A stretch of 51,600 bases of DNA from Pseudomonadota bacterium (GCA_021785795.1 JAJYEK010000013.1:1-51600); one strand, 5' to 3'; numbered from the stretch's first letter, positions 25,378-35,159 are shown. The notes: generated by a model not told the origin, from the letters alone. Made by a program: numbers and translations.

Positions 25378-28066
25378 GGGTATCCGGCGTGTCTTCCCGG
25401 GGCGACGGCGTGAACAGCATTAGCATCGCCGGCAGCACCACCAGAATGCACAGCAGCACCATCAGCAAAGCCAGGGTCAGCGTTTTGCCCAGGCTGGCCA
25501 TGCCGGGATCGGACGAAATGGCCATGCTGCCAAAGGAACTCAAGGTCGTAAGGCCGCTGAAGAAAACCGCGGCCGGTGTGCTGGTCTGCAGCAGGTGCGA
25601 GATGCTCACGCCCTGGCGCCAGCGTGCCACCAGATATATCGCGAAGGCGACCCCCAGCCCGATGAGCAGGGGCAGAACGATGATGTTGCCGAGATTGAAA
25701 GGCAAACCAAGCAAGGTCATGGTGGCCACGGTGAAAGCAGCCGCGAGCAGCAAGGGCACCATGACCAGCAACATATCCGTCCAGCGGCGCAGAACCACCA
25801 GCAGAAGGCCGACGATGAGAACCAGGGCGATGGCGCTGGCCTCGCGAAAAGCACTCGCCACGGCCTGGCCGCCGTCCACCAGCATGATAGGAGCGCCCAC
25901 CGCCTGTGGTGCCACCGCGCGCACGGCGGAGACAAACCGCTCCATGGCCGAAGCCTGGCTGAGGTTATGGCGCGGAAACACCTCCACCCTGGCACGCCCG
26001 TCGACGGCCAGATAGCGACTACGCAAGTCAGCAGGCAGGCTGTCCAGCGTTACCGGCGCGGCGGTCAGGGCAAGCGCCAGGCGATTCAACGTGGCGGGAA
26101 GGCCGCCCATGATGCGCTGCTGGAGCTCGGCAAAGCTGGTTTGGCGGTCTCCGAAGCGAACATGAAAGCGCTGCAGTGCAGACAGCAGCGATGCCGCGCT
26201 ATGGCGCGCCGCGGCGTCGGAATCGCGCGCCGCCAGATCGCGCAAATTGGATTCGAAGCGCGCCAGAGCCGCCGGCAAGTCGGGGCCGGGCGGGGCGGGT
26301 CTTGGCGCAACATGAAGCGAGAATGGCGGCACCAGGAGCTGCAGGTTTTGTAGGATGGCCAATTTATCCTCTTGCCCGGACGGAATGAAGCTCGCCAGGG
26401 TCAGCGCCTGCGAAACTTCGGGCAGGCGCTGGAGGCGGGCTGCCAGCTGCCCTGCTGCAGCCAAGGTGGGGGCGACGACTTCGATACGATATGGAGAATT
26501 GCGGTCGTCTTGCAGCAGCTTGCGAAAGACCCGGACGCCTTCGGAATGCGGATTGATCATATTGATGGGATCAAAATCGAAGCGCACCTGGGCGATCAGC
26601 GGGATCGCGGCCAGGCTCAGCAGCAGAGATCCTCCCACGATCCACCGGCCGTAGCGGTGTATGGGGTGGCGCCCTATCGGCAGGTCGCCTTTGATGCCCA
26701 TTACCGGCTTGGCAGTTTCTTTGCGGCGCAGGGGCCAGATAGTCAGCAGCGCCGGCAGGAGCGTGAGGGTCGCGAGCAGGGCAACAAACATGCTGATGCC
26801 GGAAATCAGACCCAAATCCACCATTCCGGCATAGCGGGTCGGGACAAAGGAAAAGAAGCTGATGGCGGCGGCGGTTGCGGCCAGACTTAATGCGCCGCCC
26901 AGGCCTGCCGCAACACGCCGCAAGGCGACTGGATGGGGAGCGCCGTTGTAGGACTCTTCCCGATAGCGCAGGCAGAACTGGATGCCGAAGTCCACGCCCA
27001 GGCCGATAAAGAGCACCGCGAAGGCCACCGAGAGCAGATTGAAGGGGCCGACGAACAGCAGCGCCAGCGTCGTGGACAGGATCATGCCGGTAAGCAGGCT
27101 TGCCAATACGCTGATCACCAGGCGCGCCGAGCGCAGGGCAACCGCCAAGAGGATCAATTCCAGGCCCAGGGTCAGCCCCAGGGCCAGGCCTGCGCCTTCC
27201 GAAACGGTCTTGATCTGCTCGGAATCCAGCAGGGCATCCCCCGTCATGCCCACGTGCACACCGTGGGCGGCATCGAGGCCGAGATTTCGGATGGCGGTGC
27301 GCAGGGCACGGATCGGCATGGCCGCCGGTTCGAGAGAGGCATGGTTGAGCACGGGATTGAGGACGAGAAAGCGCTGCCGCTCGGAAGCCGAGGCGTCACC
27401 GCCGGCCATCAGCGCTCCCCATCGCACCTCATGGTAGCGCCCCTGGATCTGCGCCTGTGCCGCCTGGGTCATCTGATCCAGGAGCGGCGATAGGCCCGCT
27501 ATGCGTTGCCCGCCGGTCAGTCTCTGCTGCATAGCGGTGTCAAGGAGACCGAGCAGGCCTTTCAGGCTCGCATCCCTAGACAGGCTCGCGATCAGCGGCT
27601 GGGCATCGACGATGCGATTGGCCAGGGTCTGCAGATTTGCCTTGTCGAGAAAAAGCAGTCCATTGCGCTGGAAGAACTCGCCGCCGCCGGGCGCATAGGC
27701 CGCCGAGAATTCGGCGGGATGGGCGCGCACCCAAGCTTCCAACCGCTCCAGCGCGCTCGCAGCCAGCGCCGAAGTGTCCCCGTCGATGACCACCACCAAC
27801 GTGTTCCTGGTTTGCGGAAACGCCTGGTGATAGCTGTGTTCCAGGCGCTGAAACGGCAGGTCGCGCGACAGCATGTTGCTGGTGTCGGTGTCCATGCTGA
27901 AGTGCGTGGCACTGTAGTACGACGACGCCAGGAACATGGCCAGCGTCAGCGCCAGGACCGTGCGGGCATGGGCATACGAATATTCCACCAGCCAGAGCAG
28001 CCCTTTCGTGTAGCGGTAGCCCAACGCTCGGAGCCGATGGTCAACCGACTGCCAAATGGAGCTCAC
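25364..28066 (-). CDS. hpnN: HpnN, RND/MMPL-type hopanoid transporter
   Basis: A 900-residue RND-superfamily protein with 12 predicted membrane helices in two blocks (helix 1 at 30-50, helices 2-6 at 285-450, helix 7 at about 470, helices 8-12 at 755-890) and two large periplasmic domains. MMPL-type marks include FIGLGVDFGIQFCLRYREES and GLGVAFAIYLVARWRQGVSI. HpnN moves hopanoids to the outer membrane in alphaproteobacteria. The GTG start has GGAGGA nine bases upstream and overlaps hpnK by 26 bases. It is followed directly by hpnL, then the diiron protein, hpnM and mlaA, forming a transport module. Confidence 0.95.
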   Translation of the reverse strand: MSSIWQSVDHRLRALGYRYTKGLLWLVEYSYAHARTVLALTLAMFLASSYYSATHFSMDTDTSNMLSRDLPFQRLEHSYHQAFPQTRNTLVVVIDGDTSALAASALERLEAWVRAHPAEFSAAYAPGGGEFFQRNGLLFLDKANLQTLANRIVDAQPLIASLSRDASLKGLLGLLDTAMQQRLTGGQRIAGLSPLLDQMTQAAQAQIQGRYHEVRWGALMAGGDASASERQRFLVLNPVLNHASLEPAAMPIRALRTAIRNLGLDAAHGVHVGMTGDALLDSEQIKTVSEGAGLALGLTLGLELILLAVALRSARLVISVLASLLTGMILSTTLALLFVGPFNLLSVAFAVLFIGLGVDFGIQFCLRYREESYNGAPHPVALRRVAAGLGGALSLAATAAAISFFSFVPTRYAGMVDLGLISGISMFVALLATLTLLPALLTIWPLRRKETAKPVMGIKGDLPIGRHPIHRYGRWIVGGSLLLSLAAIPLIAQVRFDFDPINMINPHSEGVRVFRKLLQDDRNSPYRIEVVAPTLAAAGQLAARLQRLPEVSQALTLASFIPSGQEDKLAILQNLQLLVPPFSLHVAPRPAPPGPDLPAALARFESNLRDLAARDSDAAARHSAASLLSALQRFHVRFGDRQTSFAELQQRIMGGLPATLNRLALALTAAPVTLDSLPADLRSRYLAVDGRARVEVFPRHNLSQASAMERFVSAVRAVAPQAVGAPIMLVDGGQAVASAFREASAIALVLIVGLLLVVLRRWTDMLLVMVPLLLAAAFTVATMTLLGLPFNLGNIIVLPLLIGLGVAFAIYLVARWRQGVSISHLLQTSTPAAVFFSGLTTLSSFGSMAISSDPGMASLGKTLTLALLMVLLCILVVLPAMLMLFTPSPREDTPDTHGTQ

Positions 28067-28961
28067 TGAAACTCGTCCTCCGATAACACGGATTGTCGAA
28101 CAAAGCCCTGACGGCGGGACTCAAAAGCGCGGCCAGCTCCTCCTCATGACGATAGCCCGGCATGCGTCGCACCAGCTCGGCTGTGCGCGCCGTCGCGGGG
28201 TGAAAATAAATCTCGCTCACTCCGTCGGGCAGACAGCGCAACAGGCGCAGCAGCATTGCCTCGTCCCAGGCGCCGCTCTCAGCAAGACCGAAGAGGTAAT
28301 CGTTATGGCGGACACAGCGACGCCGCAGATGCCGTCGCAGCAGCGCGAGCCATGGCCACAGAAAAGCCGACCAGGCAAGCCGGCCGGCGATATTCTGCCC
28401 CAGGCAAAAGGCGGTGCTCCATGGCTCGCGCGGCAACCGCACTGACTGCACACCGTACTCCCGGCCGATGTCGAGTATCAAGGCCAGTACGGTCGGATGC
28501 ACATGCATATGCTTATGGGCGTTCACGTGATCCAGGGCGAGGCCTGTGGCCCGAAAGGCCTCGAACTGGGCGCGGATTTCGGCCGCCAGCTGCCGGCGCA
28601 CGCGGGGCAGAAAAAAAAATCGCACTCCCTGGCGGAACAGCGCGGTGCCGAATTCTCCATCGGGTCCGACCAGAGCGGGTATTTCGCGCGCAGGCAGGAT
28701 GGGGCATCCGTCCACCAGGGTGACATGCAGGCCCACGCGCAGATCGGGGAGCCGCCGTGCACGCACCACCGCATCGGCGGCGGCGGGCGCCCCTGCCATC
28801 AGGCTTGCGGTGGTCAGTACGCCATCCCGGAATGCGCGCTCCACCGCCTCGTTGACCGCCTCGTCCAGACCGAAATCATCAGCGGTTATGATCACCCGCT
28901 TGGCGGGCACGTCTCCGGCAGCATCGCCCCTGCGCGCAGGTTTCTCCGCACCCTCGCTCAA
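28041..28961 (-). CDS. hpnK: HpnK, YdjC-type deacetylase
   Basis: A 306-residue carbohydrate-deacetylase-fold protein. The metal-binding motifs are VIITADDFGLDEAVNEAVER (Asp pair) and ALDHVNAHKHMHVHPTVLAL (His pair), with TTASLMAGAPAA between. HpnK removes the acetyl group from N-acetylglucosaminyl-bacteriohopanetetrol made by HpnI. A TTG start overlaps the TGA of hpnJ (TTGA), consistent with the chain of coupled starts in this operon. Length agrees with the family. Cytoplasmic. Confidence 0.93.
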   Translation of the reverse strand: MSEGAEKPARRGDAAGDVPAKRVIITADDFGLDEAVNEAVERAFRDGVLTTASLMAGAPAAADAVVRARRLPDLRVGLHVTLVDGCPILPAREIPALVGPDGEFGTALFRQGVRFFFLPRVRRQLAAEIRAQFEAFRATGLALDHVNAHKHMHVHPTVLALILDIGREYGVQSVRLPREPWSTAFCLGQNIAGRLAWSAFLWPWLALLRRHLRRRCVRHNDYLFGLAESGAWDEAMLLRLLRCLPDGVSEIYFHPATARTAELVRRMPGYRHEEELAALLSPAVRALFDNPCYRRTSFSELHLAVG

Positions 28962-30379
28962 TTGTGGCGCTGGCGCAGAAAACGCATGAACTCCACGCCT
29001 TCCCGCAGCCGTCGCTTCATCATCTGCGTGCTGCGCAGCATCTCGCCAGTGATCTCGGCAATCTTGCCGGCGCGGAAGTAAAAGCGCTTGTAGAAAGTTT
29101 CCACGGAATCGAATATCTCCGTATCGCTCAGGTGCGGATAGCTCAGTGGGCTGATCTGGATGCCGCGCTCGTTGACCAGGTGGCCCTGCAGGTCGGCGCT
29201 CAGCCAGCCTTCCTTCTTGGCTTGTTCATACAGATAGGTGCCCGGATAAGGGGCGGCAATGGAAACCTGGATGGTGTGGGGGTTGATCTCTTTGGCGAAG
29301 CGTATGGTTTCCTCTATGGTCTCCTTGGTCTCGCCCGGCAGGCCGAGGATGAAGGTGCCGTGGATGGCGATCCCGAGCTTGTGGCAATTCCTGGTGAACT
29401 CGCGCGCCTTCTCAACCTTCAGGCCCTTCTTGATGTTGTTGAGTATCTGCTGGTTGCCCGCCTCGTAGCCCACCAGCAGCAGGCGCAGGCCATTGTCCTT
29501 CATGACTTTGAGCGTCTCGTACGGTACATTGGCCTTCGCGTTGCACGACCAGGTCACGCCCAGGGCGCCCAGGCCGCGCGCGATGGTTTCCGCGCGCGGG
29601 CGATTGTCGGTGAAGGTGTCGTCGTCAAAAAAGATTTCCCGTACCTGCGGAAAAGCCTTCTGGATGTAGCTCACCTCCTCCAGCACATGCTCCGGGCTAC
29701 GCACGCGGTAGCGGTGCCCGCCCACGGTCTGGGGCCATAGGCAAAAGGTGCAGCGCGAATGGCAGCCGCGCCCCGTATAAAGCGAGACATAGGGATGCTT
29801 GAGGTAGCCGATGAAATAATCCTCCACGCGCAGATCGCGCTTGTACACTTCGGAGACGAACGGCAGGCTGTCCATGTCTTCCAGAATGGCCCGCGGCGGC
29901 GTATGGACGATGTTCCCCTTATGATCGCGAAAGCACAGACCGTCCACTTCCGCCAAGGGCCGCCCTTCGGCCACTTCCTTGAGCGTGAAGTCGAATTCCT
30001 CGCGTGCCACAAAGTCGATGACCGGCGACGCTTGCAGGGATAGCTCCGGCTCCACCGCTACTTTGGCGCCCACCATACCTATCATCAGCCGCGGGTTGGC
30101 TTGCTTGAGGGCCTCGGCCACGCGCACGTCGGAGGGGAACGAAGGCGTGCTGGTATGGATGACGCACAACTCGTAGCCGCGGGCGATGCGCAGAGTATCC
30201 TCCAGGTCTATGCCCGACGCGGGGGCGTCGACGAGCCGGCTGCCTGGCACCAGCGCTGCCGGTTGCGCCAGCCAGGTGGGATACCAGAAGGAGCGGATTT
30301 CGCGCTTGGCCTGATACCGTGCGCCGGCACCACCATCAAAGCCGTCGAAAGACGGCGCCTGCAGAAAAAGGGTCTTCAT
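28958..30379 (-). CDS. hpnJ: HpnJ, B12-binding radical SAM enzyme
   Basis: A 473-residue enzyme with an N-terminal cobalamin-binding region (residues 1-170; HTSTPSFPSDVRVAEALKQA) and a radical SAM barrel with the iron-sulfur ligands Cys206, Cys210 and Cys213 in CHSRCTFC. HpnJ contracts the glucosamine ring to the cyclitol ether found on composite hopanoids. It lies between hpnI and hpnK, whose products act just before it in the pathway, and it overlaps hpnI as ATGA. The tail after 400 is the usual extension. Oxygen sensitivity is expected. Confidence 0.94.
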   Translation of the reverse strand: MKTLFLQAPSFDGFDGGAGARYQAKREIRSFWYPTWLAQPAALVPGSRLVDAPASGIDLEDTLRIARGYELCVIHTSTPSFPSDVRVAEALKQANPRLMIGMVGAKVAVEPELSLQASPVIDFVAREEFDFTLKEVAEGRPLAEVDGLCFRDHKGNIVHTPPRAILEDMDSLPFVSEVYKRDLRVEDYFIGYLKHPYVSLYTGRGCHSRCTFCLWPQTVGGHRYRVRSPEHVLEEVSYIQKAFPQVREIFFDDDTFTDNRPRAETIARGLGALGVTWSCNAKANVPYETLKVMKDNGLRLLLVGYEAGNQQILNNIKKGLKVEKAREFTRNCHKLGIAIHGTFILGLPGETKETIEETIRFAKEINPHTIQVSIAAPYPGTYLYEQAKKEGWLSADLQGHLVNERGIQISPLSYPHLSDTEIFDSVETFYKRFYFRAGKIAEITGEMLRSTQMMKRRLREGVEFMRFLRQRHN

Positions 30380-31515
30380 CGCAATGCTCCATGAGTTCTC
30401 TCCATGCGGCCATCCGCGCGGATGGAGTAGCTTTCCTGCCGCCAGCGGACCTTACATCCGAAAAGGGCGTGCAACCAGATTACGAAGCCTACCAGGTCGG
30501 CCGCCCAAAAGGTCCATGCTCCCCGTGGGCTTGTGGCACCCAGGGCCTGATTGGCGGCGAAATGCAGGGTGATGCGCAGCGTAAGCGCCAGGCCGAGAAT
30601 GGCGAGCCCCGCGGGGCCGCCGACCAGCGCACCGAACAGCGCCATGGGCAGCGGGTAGGTCAGAAAGGAGAGGGCCTGCCCCAAGGGCTGCACGGAGCGG
30701 ATGGTTCGAGCCCAACGCAGGGCATGACGGTAAGCGGTCACCAGGCTGTCCTCCCGCACCAGCGTCTCCACGAGGTAGGTCGACAGGACCGTGCGCAATC
30801 CGAGTGCCCGTGCCCGTGCCGCCAGCAGATAGTCGTCCGCCAGATGATCGGCCAAGGCCGGAAAGCCCCCAATGGCATCCAGCGTCGACCGCCGCAGGGC
30901 CAGCGTTGCGCCGCCGCAGAAGGTATTGGGCCCCAGCCGCTGCGCCACCAGGACGGCGGGCACGAAGCCCTCGTTGACGTGCTGCGCCAGCAGCCGCGAT
31001 CCCATGCCCTTGTCGGGAACACCCTGGTACAGACAGGTCACCACGCCGACCGCGGGATCCGCCAGGGGACCTACAACGGTGCGCAGATACTCGGGCCCGA
31101 CGCGCACATCGGCGTCACTGAGCACGAGTATGTCATGCCGGGCATCACTCAGCATGTTGTGCAGATTGCTCACCTTGCGGTTCACGCCGATACAGCACTC
31201 ATCGATCACCAGCCGCAGGTCATGCTCTGGAAACTCCGCTTGCAGCCGGCGTACCACCGTTACCGCGGGATCGTCCGCATCGTGCACGCCGCAGATGATC
31301 TGGAACACGGGATAACGCTGGCAGCAGAAGCTGCGCAGGTTGGCGTAGAGTTCCGGCTCCTCCCCGTGCAAAGGCTTGAGGATCGTGACCGGCGGAGTAA
31401 CTGGCGCTTCGGGTTGCGCTCGCCGGCGCCAGCGCCACAGCGCGGCGATCGCCGCGCCTTCGTAGACGAAGGACGGCAGCATCATCAGGGACAAGGCCTG
31501 CAGCGCCGATATCAC
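30376..31515 (-). CDS. hpnI: HpnI, glycosyltransferase adding N-acetylglucosamine to hopanoid
   Basis: A family 2 glycosyltransferase of 379 residues anchored by one N-terminal helix and two or three C-terminal helices. The catalytic region shows PPVTILKPLHGEEPELYANL, VLSDADVRVG (metal-binding D-x-D), FCGGATLALRRSTLDAIGGF, DDYLLAARARALGLR and the acceptor motif HALRWARTIRS. HpnI transfers N-acetylglucosamine to bacteriohopanetetrol. I choose the GTG at 31515, which overlaps the hpnA stop as GTGA, over a TTG 21 bases upstream that would overlap hpnA by 25 bases. Confidence 0.93.
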   Translation of the reverse strand: MISALQALSLMMLPSFVYEGAAIAALWRWRRRAQPEAPVTPPVTILKPLHGEEPELYANLRSFCCQRYPVFQIICGVHDADDPAVTVVRRLQAEFPEHDLRLVIDECCIGVNRKVSNLHNMLSDARHDILVLSDADVRVGPEYLRTVVGPLADPAVGVVTCLYQGVPDKGMGSRLLAQHVNEGFVPAVLVAQRLGPNTFCGGATLALRRSTLDAIGGFPALADHLADDYLLAARARALGLRTVLSTYLVETLVREDSLVTAYRHALRWARTIRSVQPLGQALSFLTYPLPMALFGALVGGPAGLAILGLALTLRITLHFAANQALGATSPRGAWTFWAADLVGFVIWLHALFGCKVRWRQESYSIRADGRMERTHGALR

Positions 31516-32525
31516 GCTCGCCCCGTCTGCAAGCAACCGAGCGCGCCGCGCTCTTGGAACCAGCGCACCGCATCAGCGAATGCAGCCTCCGCCGGGCGAT
31601 GCGTGTAGCCGAGATCCCTCTCTGCCTTGGCGGAGCTGAAATACATTTTCTTCGCCGCCATGCGCAATTCGTCCACGGTCAAAAGGGGCGTGCCTCGTCC
31701 GCGCACGCGCGTCCACGCTTCGGCGCCAGCCGCCAGAGGGTAAAGCGCAGTGCGGGGCAGGCGCAGCCTTGGTGGCGCATGGCCGGCAATCTGCGCGATG
31801 CGGGCAAGGATGAACTTGAGGGGCAGATTTTCGCCGCCCAGGATGTAGCGCTCGCCGGGCTTGCCATGCCGGAACGCCAACCAGTGGCCGTGCGCCACGT
31901 CGTCCACGTGCACAATATTGAGCCCTGTGTCCACGTAGGCTGGCATCCTCCCCGTGGCTGCGTCACGCACCATGCGCCCAGTGGGAGTCGGCTTACAGTC
32001 GCCTGCGCCGATGGGCGTGGAGGGATTGACGATGACGGCCGGCAGACCCTCCTCATGGCACAGACGGCGCACGGCCTCCTCGGCCATGAACTTGGAGCGC
32101 TTGTAGTGACCGACCATGTCCGCCAGGGTGGAGGGGGTGTCCTCGTCGACCGCTTGGCCGTCGGATCGCGCTCCCAGCACGGCGACGCTGCTGGTATAGA
32201 CCACGCGCTCCACGCCGGCATCCAGGGCGGCCCGCATCAATGCCACCGTCCCGTCCACGTTGGTGGCGTACATGGAGGCAGAGTCGGGCACCCACAGGCG
32301 GTAATCGGCGGCCACATGGAAAAGCATCTGGCAGCCCGACACGGGGCCGATCAGGCTTGCCGCATTCCGGAGGTCGCCTTCCAGGACCTCGACGCCAAGA
32401 CGCCGCCAGAAACTTGCGTCGGTTCCGGGGCGAACCAGGACACGTATCTCGATATCTTGGGAGAGCAGGTGCCGCAACACCGCCGCCCCAACGAATCCGG
32501 ACACGCCCGTCAACAGCGCCTTCAT
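31512..32525 (-). CDS. hpnA: HpnA, hopanoid-associated sugar epimerase/dehydratase
   Basis: A 337-residue short-chain dehydrogenase-type protein. The NAD-binding motif TGVSGFVGAAVLRHL is at the start; YTSSVAVLG, the YKRSKFMAE catalytic Tyr-x-x-x-Lys and VNPSTPIGAGDCKPTPTGRM follow. HpnA proteins accompany hopanoid clusters and are thought to act on the side-chain sugar; the exact step is not settled. The ATG at 32525 overlaps the hpnG stop (ATGA); a 16-codon in-frame extension upstream lies wholly inside hpnG and is not used. Confidence 0.93.
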   Translation of the reverse strand: MKALLTGVSGFVGAAVLRHLLSQDIEIRVLVRPGTDASFWRRLGVEVLEGDLRNAASLIGPVSGCQMLFHVAADYRLWVPDSASMYATNVDGTVALMRAALDAGVERVVYTSSVAVLGARSDGQAVDEDTPSTLADMVGHYKRSKFMAEEAVRRLCHEEGLPAVIVNPSTPIGAGDCKPTPTGRMVRDAATGRMPAYVDTGLNIVHVDDVAHGHWLAFRHGKPGERYILGGENLPLKFILARIAQIAGHAPPRLRLPRTALYPLAAGAEAWTRVRGRGTPLLTVDELRMAAKKMYFSSAKAERDLGYTHRPAEAAFADAVRWFQERGALGCLQTGRA

Positions 32526-33229
32526 GGCACCAGCCCTTCGGGGCCCAACTGCAGCCACGTGCGCCGCAGGCATTGGGTCGCCGCCCGCAGGTTGCTGCTC
32601 AGGCGCATAAGGGCGGCAAGTTCCCAGGGGCGGCGCAGCAGCGACAGAGCTACTGCGGCACCCGCCGGCTGCTCGCGCCCCCCAAGCCCCGCCATCGCTG
32701 CCTGCGGCAATGTGGTCTCTGCCGCGTCCACGACCGCCCTCAGCACCAGGCCGGGCACCCCGGCTTCCGCCGCGACGCCGAGCACTGCGCCACTTTCCAT
32801 ATCCACGGCGGCTGCTCCGGTTTCGCGGTGCATCCTTGCCTTGGCCAACGCCGTAACCACGGGTTCCTTCAGGGTCAGCAATAAGCTGGCCGCAGGGCCC
32901 GCATCCGGCGTGAGGCGCTGCGCAATCCGCCGCCTCCAGGACAGGTCCACGACCCGCCGGCTTCCCAGGAAAGAGACCTGTTCCGGCAACAACAGGGTAC
33001 CCGGCGCTAGACCGGGGGCCAGGGCGCCCGCCAAGCCACAGCTCACCAGGCTGGTCGCCCCTTCGGCCAATAGGGCGCGCGCTGCCGCTGCTGCCCTTTC
33101 CGGACCCATTCCGCAGATGCGCAAGGCCAGGGATGCGCCGATCGGTATCGTCATCCGATGCGGCAAATCTCCTCGCGGCAACAAGGCCCGAGCCTCGTCC
33201 TCAAGCGCGACCACCACGCCTACCTTCAC
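32522..33229 (-). CDS. hpnG: HpnG, adenosylhopane nucleosidase/phosphorylase
   Basis: A 235-residue protein of the purine/other phosphorylase family from VKVGVVVALEDEARALLPRG. It keeps SCGLAGALAPGLAPGTLLLP and the nucleoside-binding AVDMESGAVLGVAAEAGVPG. HpnG removes adenine from adenosylhopane, the product of HpnH, to give ribosylhopane. The GTG start overlaps the shc stop as GTGA. A longer frame upstream reads through the shc end and is a shadow. Length agrees with the family. Confidence 0.92.
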   Translation of the reverse strand: MKVGVVVALEDEARALLPRGDLPHRMTIPIGASLALRICGMGPERAAAAARALLAEGATSLVSCGLAGALAPGLAPGTLLLPEQVSFLGSRRVVDLSWRRRIAQRLTPDAGPAASLLLTLKEPVVTALAKARMHRETGAAAVDMESGAVLGVAAEAGVPGLVLRAVVDAAETTLPQAAMAGLGGREQPAGAAVALSLLRRPWELAALMRLSSNLRAATQCLRRTWLQLGPEGLVP

Positions 33230-35145
33230 GATGCCGCTGCCCCCAGAATGCTTCGGTAGCGCGCCAGCGCCCAGAGCGGGAAGTAGCAGCGATAGCCGTG
33301 GTAGATCAAATAAAAGACACGCGGAAAGCCGGGAGCGTTGAAATAAGGGTCGCGCCAGCATCCTTCGCTCTGGTGTTCCACGAGCCAGTCTATGCCGCGC
33401 CGCACCGCCTTGCTCTGCCCCTCGCCGGCAGCCATCAGACCGAGGCAGGCCCAGGCCGTGTGCATTGCCGTGGAAGGCTGTCCCCGTCCGGCAAGGGCGG
33501 CATCAAGATAGCTGTCGTTACTCTCACCCCAGCCGCCGTCCGCCTGCTGCACCGATGTTAGCCAAGCCACCGCCCGGCTGACCGCGGGCTGGACGGTTGC
33601 ATCATCCAGCAGCTCGAAGGCCATCAGCACCGACCAGGTGCCGTAAATGTAATTGGTGCCCCAGCGTCCGAACCATGCGCCGCAGCTTTCCTGCCCGCGC
33701 CGCAGAAATTCCACCGCGCGATGCAGCGCCGGACGGTCCTGGGGGCGGGCGAAGTAGGCGAGGAAGGCAACCACGCGCGCCGTCACGTCCGCGCTGGGAG
33801 GATCCAGCAGGGCCTTGTGGTCGGCGAACGGAATCTCGTTGAGATAATAATGCGTGTTGTCGGCATCGTAGGCGGCAAAACCGCCGTTCCTGGATTGCAT
33901 GGCGACCAGCCAGTCGGCCGCCCGATCAAGAACGGCGCGGTTCTCGGGCCCGGCCGCACGGGCGATGGCCCATGCCACGGCGGCGGTGTCATCCAAATCC
34001 GGATAATGGTCATTGTGGTACTGAAAGGCCCAGCCGCCGCCCCGTATGCCGCGATGATTGACCTGCCAGTCGCCGGGAGCATCCACGATCTGGCGCTGCT
34101 TCAGCCATTCGATCGCGGACAGGAGATCGCCGCCGGACAATTGATCGGCCTCCAAGAGCGCATGCATGGCCAAGCCCGTGTCCCACACGGGCGAAACGCA
34201 CGGCTGGCAATAGGCCTCTTGCGGGCGTTCGATCACCAAACGCCGCAAGGCTGCCCGGGCCTGGCGCCGGTAGGGATGATCCTCCGGATAATTGAGCACT
34301 GCCAGAGCCTGATAGGCGTTGACCATGGCGGGGAAGATGCCGTTGAGACCGTCTTCTCCATTCAGGCGCGCGGTGAACCATTGCTCCGCCTTGCGCAACG
34401 CGCGCTTCCGCATTGCCCTGGGGATCAGGGGTTCCAAGGCTCGCCCCAGGCGATCGAGGAGAAGGAATGCCCTGGCCAGCGATGTCGTACCGCCGCCAGC
34501 AAAATAATTTGCTATCCCTTCCGGATCCTCGCGAAAGAGCTCGCGGATGTCGATGCCCAGAGGGTTTGCGGCGCGCGGCTTCAACGTGCAGAGAATAAAA
34601 AGCGGCACCATCACCGTGCGCGCCCAGGAGGACACCTTATAGATGTGGAAGAAAAACCAGCGCGGCAACAGCATTATCTCCACGGGAATGAACGGCACCG
34701 CGCGCCAGGGAACCTGGCCGAAGTAGGCGAGCGTGATGCGGGTGAAGACGTTGGCGTGCTCCGCGCCGCCGCATTCCAGGATGGCCTGCCTTGCGCGCCG
34801 CATGTGCGGCGCCCCGGGATCGTCGCCAGCCAGCTTCAACGCGTAGTATGCCTTCACCGCGCAGCTCACGTCGGTCGCTCCGTCCGTATACAGCGACCAG
34901 CCGCCCGCAGGATTTTGCCGCGCCCGCACGTAGCTGGCGAGCTTCGCCTGCAGCGCATCATCGACCTCATCCATGAAATGCATCATCAGGATGTATTCCG
35001 CCGGGATGGTGCAGTCGGCCTCGAACTCGAAGCACCAGTGGCCATCGGGGTGCTGACAAGACAGCAAGGTTTCGCGTGCCCGGGCAAGGGCGGTCTCCAG
35101 GGACACGTCCGTGACACGCGGGATGCTCAAAGGCTTCGTCGCCAT
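33226..35145 (-). CDS. shc: Squalene-hopene cyclase
   Basis: A 639-residue class II terpene cyclase, monotopic on the inner membrane, that turns squalene into hopene and hopanol. The catalytic acid motif is Asp383-Leu-Asp385-Asp386 followed by TA. Several QW-type repeats are visible (CQHPDGHWCFEFEA, QNPAGGWSLYTDG, NGGFAAYDADN, QQADGGWGESNDSY, QSEGCWRDPYFNAPGFPRVF). Length matches the family (about 630-660). AAAGGCGG precedes the ATG at 35145, 14 bases after the squalene synthase stop. It overlaps hpnG at its end. Confidence 0.97.
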   Translation of the reverse strand: MATKPLSIPRVTDVSLETALARARETLLSCQHPDGHWCFEFEADCTIPAEYILMMHFMDEVDDALQAKLASYVRARQNPAGGWSLYTDGATDVSCAVKAYYALKLAGDDPGAPHMRRARQAILECGGAEHANVFTRITLAYFGQVPWRAVPFIPVEIMLLPRWFFFHIYKVSSWARTVMVPLFILCTLKPRAANPLGIDIRELFREDPEGIANYFAGGGTTSLARAFLLLDRLGRALEPLIPRAMRKRALRKAEQWFTARLNGEDGLNGIFPAMVNAYQALAVLNYPEDHPYRRQARAALRRLVIERPQEAYCQPCVSPVWDTGLAMHALLEADQLSGGDLLSAIEWLKQRQIVDAPGDWQVNHRGIRGGGWAFQYHNDHYPDLDDTAAVAWAIARAAGPENRAVLDRAADWLVAMQSRNGGFAAYDADNTHYYLNEIPFADHKALLDPPSADVTARVVAFLAYFARPQDRPALHRAVEFLRRGQESCGAWFGRWGTNYIYGTWSVLMAFELLDDATVQPAVSRAVAWLTSVQQADGGWGESNDSYLDAALAGRGQPSTAMHTAWACLGLMAAGEGQSKAVRRGIDWLVEHQSEGCWRDPYFNAPGFPRVFYLIYHGYRCYFPLWALARYRSILGAAAS

Positions 35146-35159
35146 GGCGCCGCCTTTAA

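Noticed and set aside
30319..31608. 429-codon plus-strand frame opposite hpnI
   Set aside because: Antisense shadow of a recognised glycosyltransferase gene.
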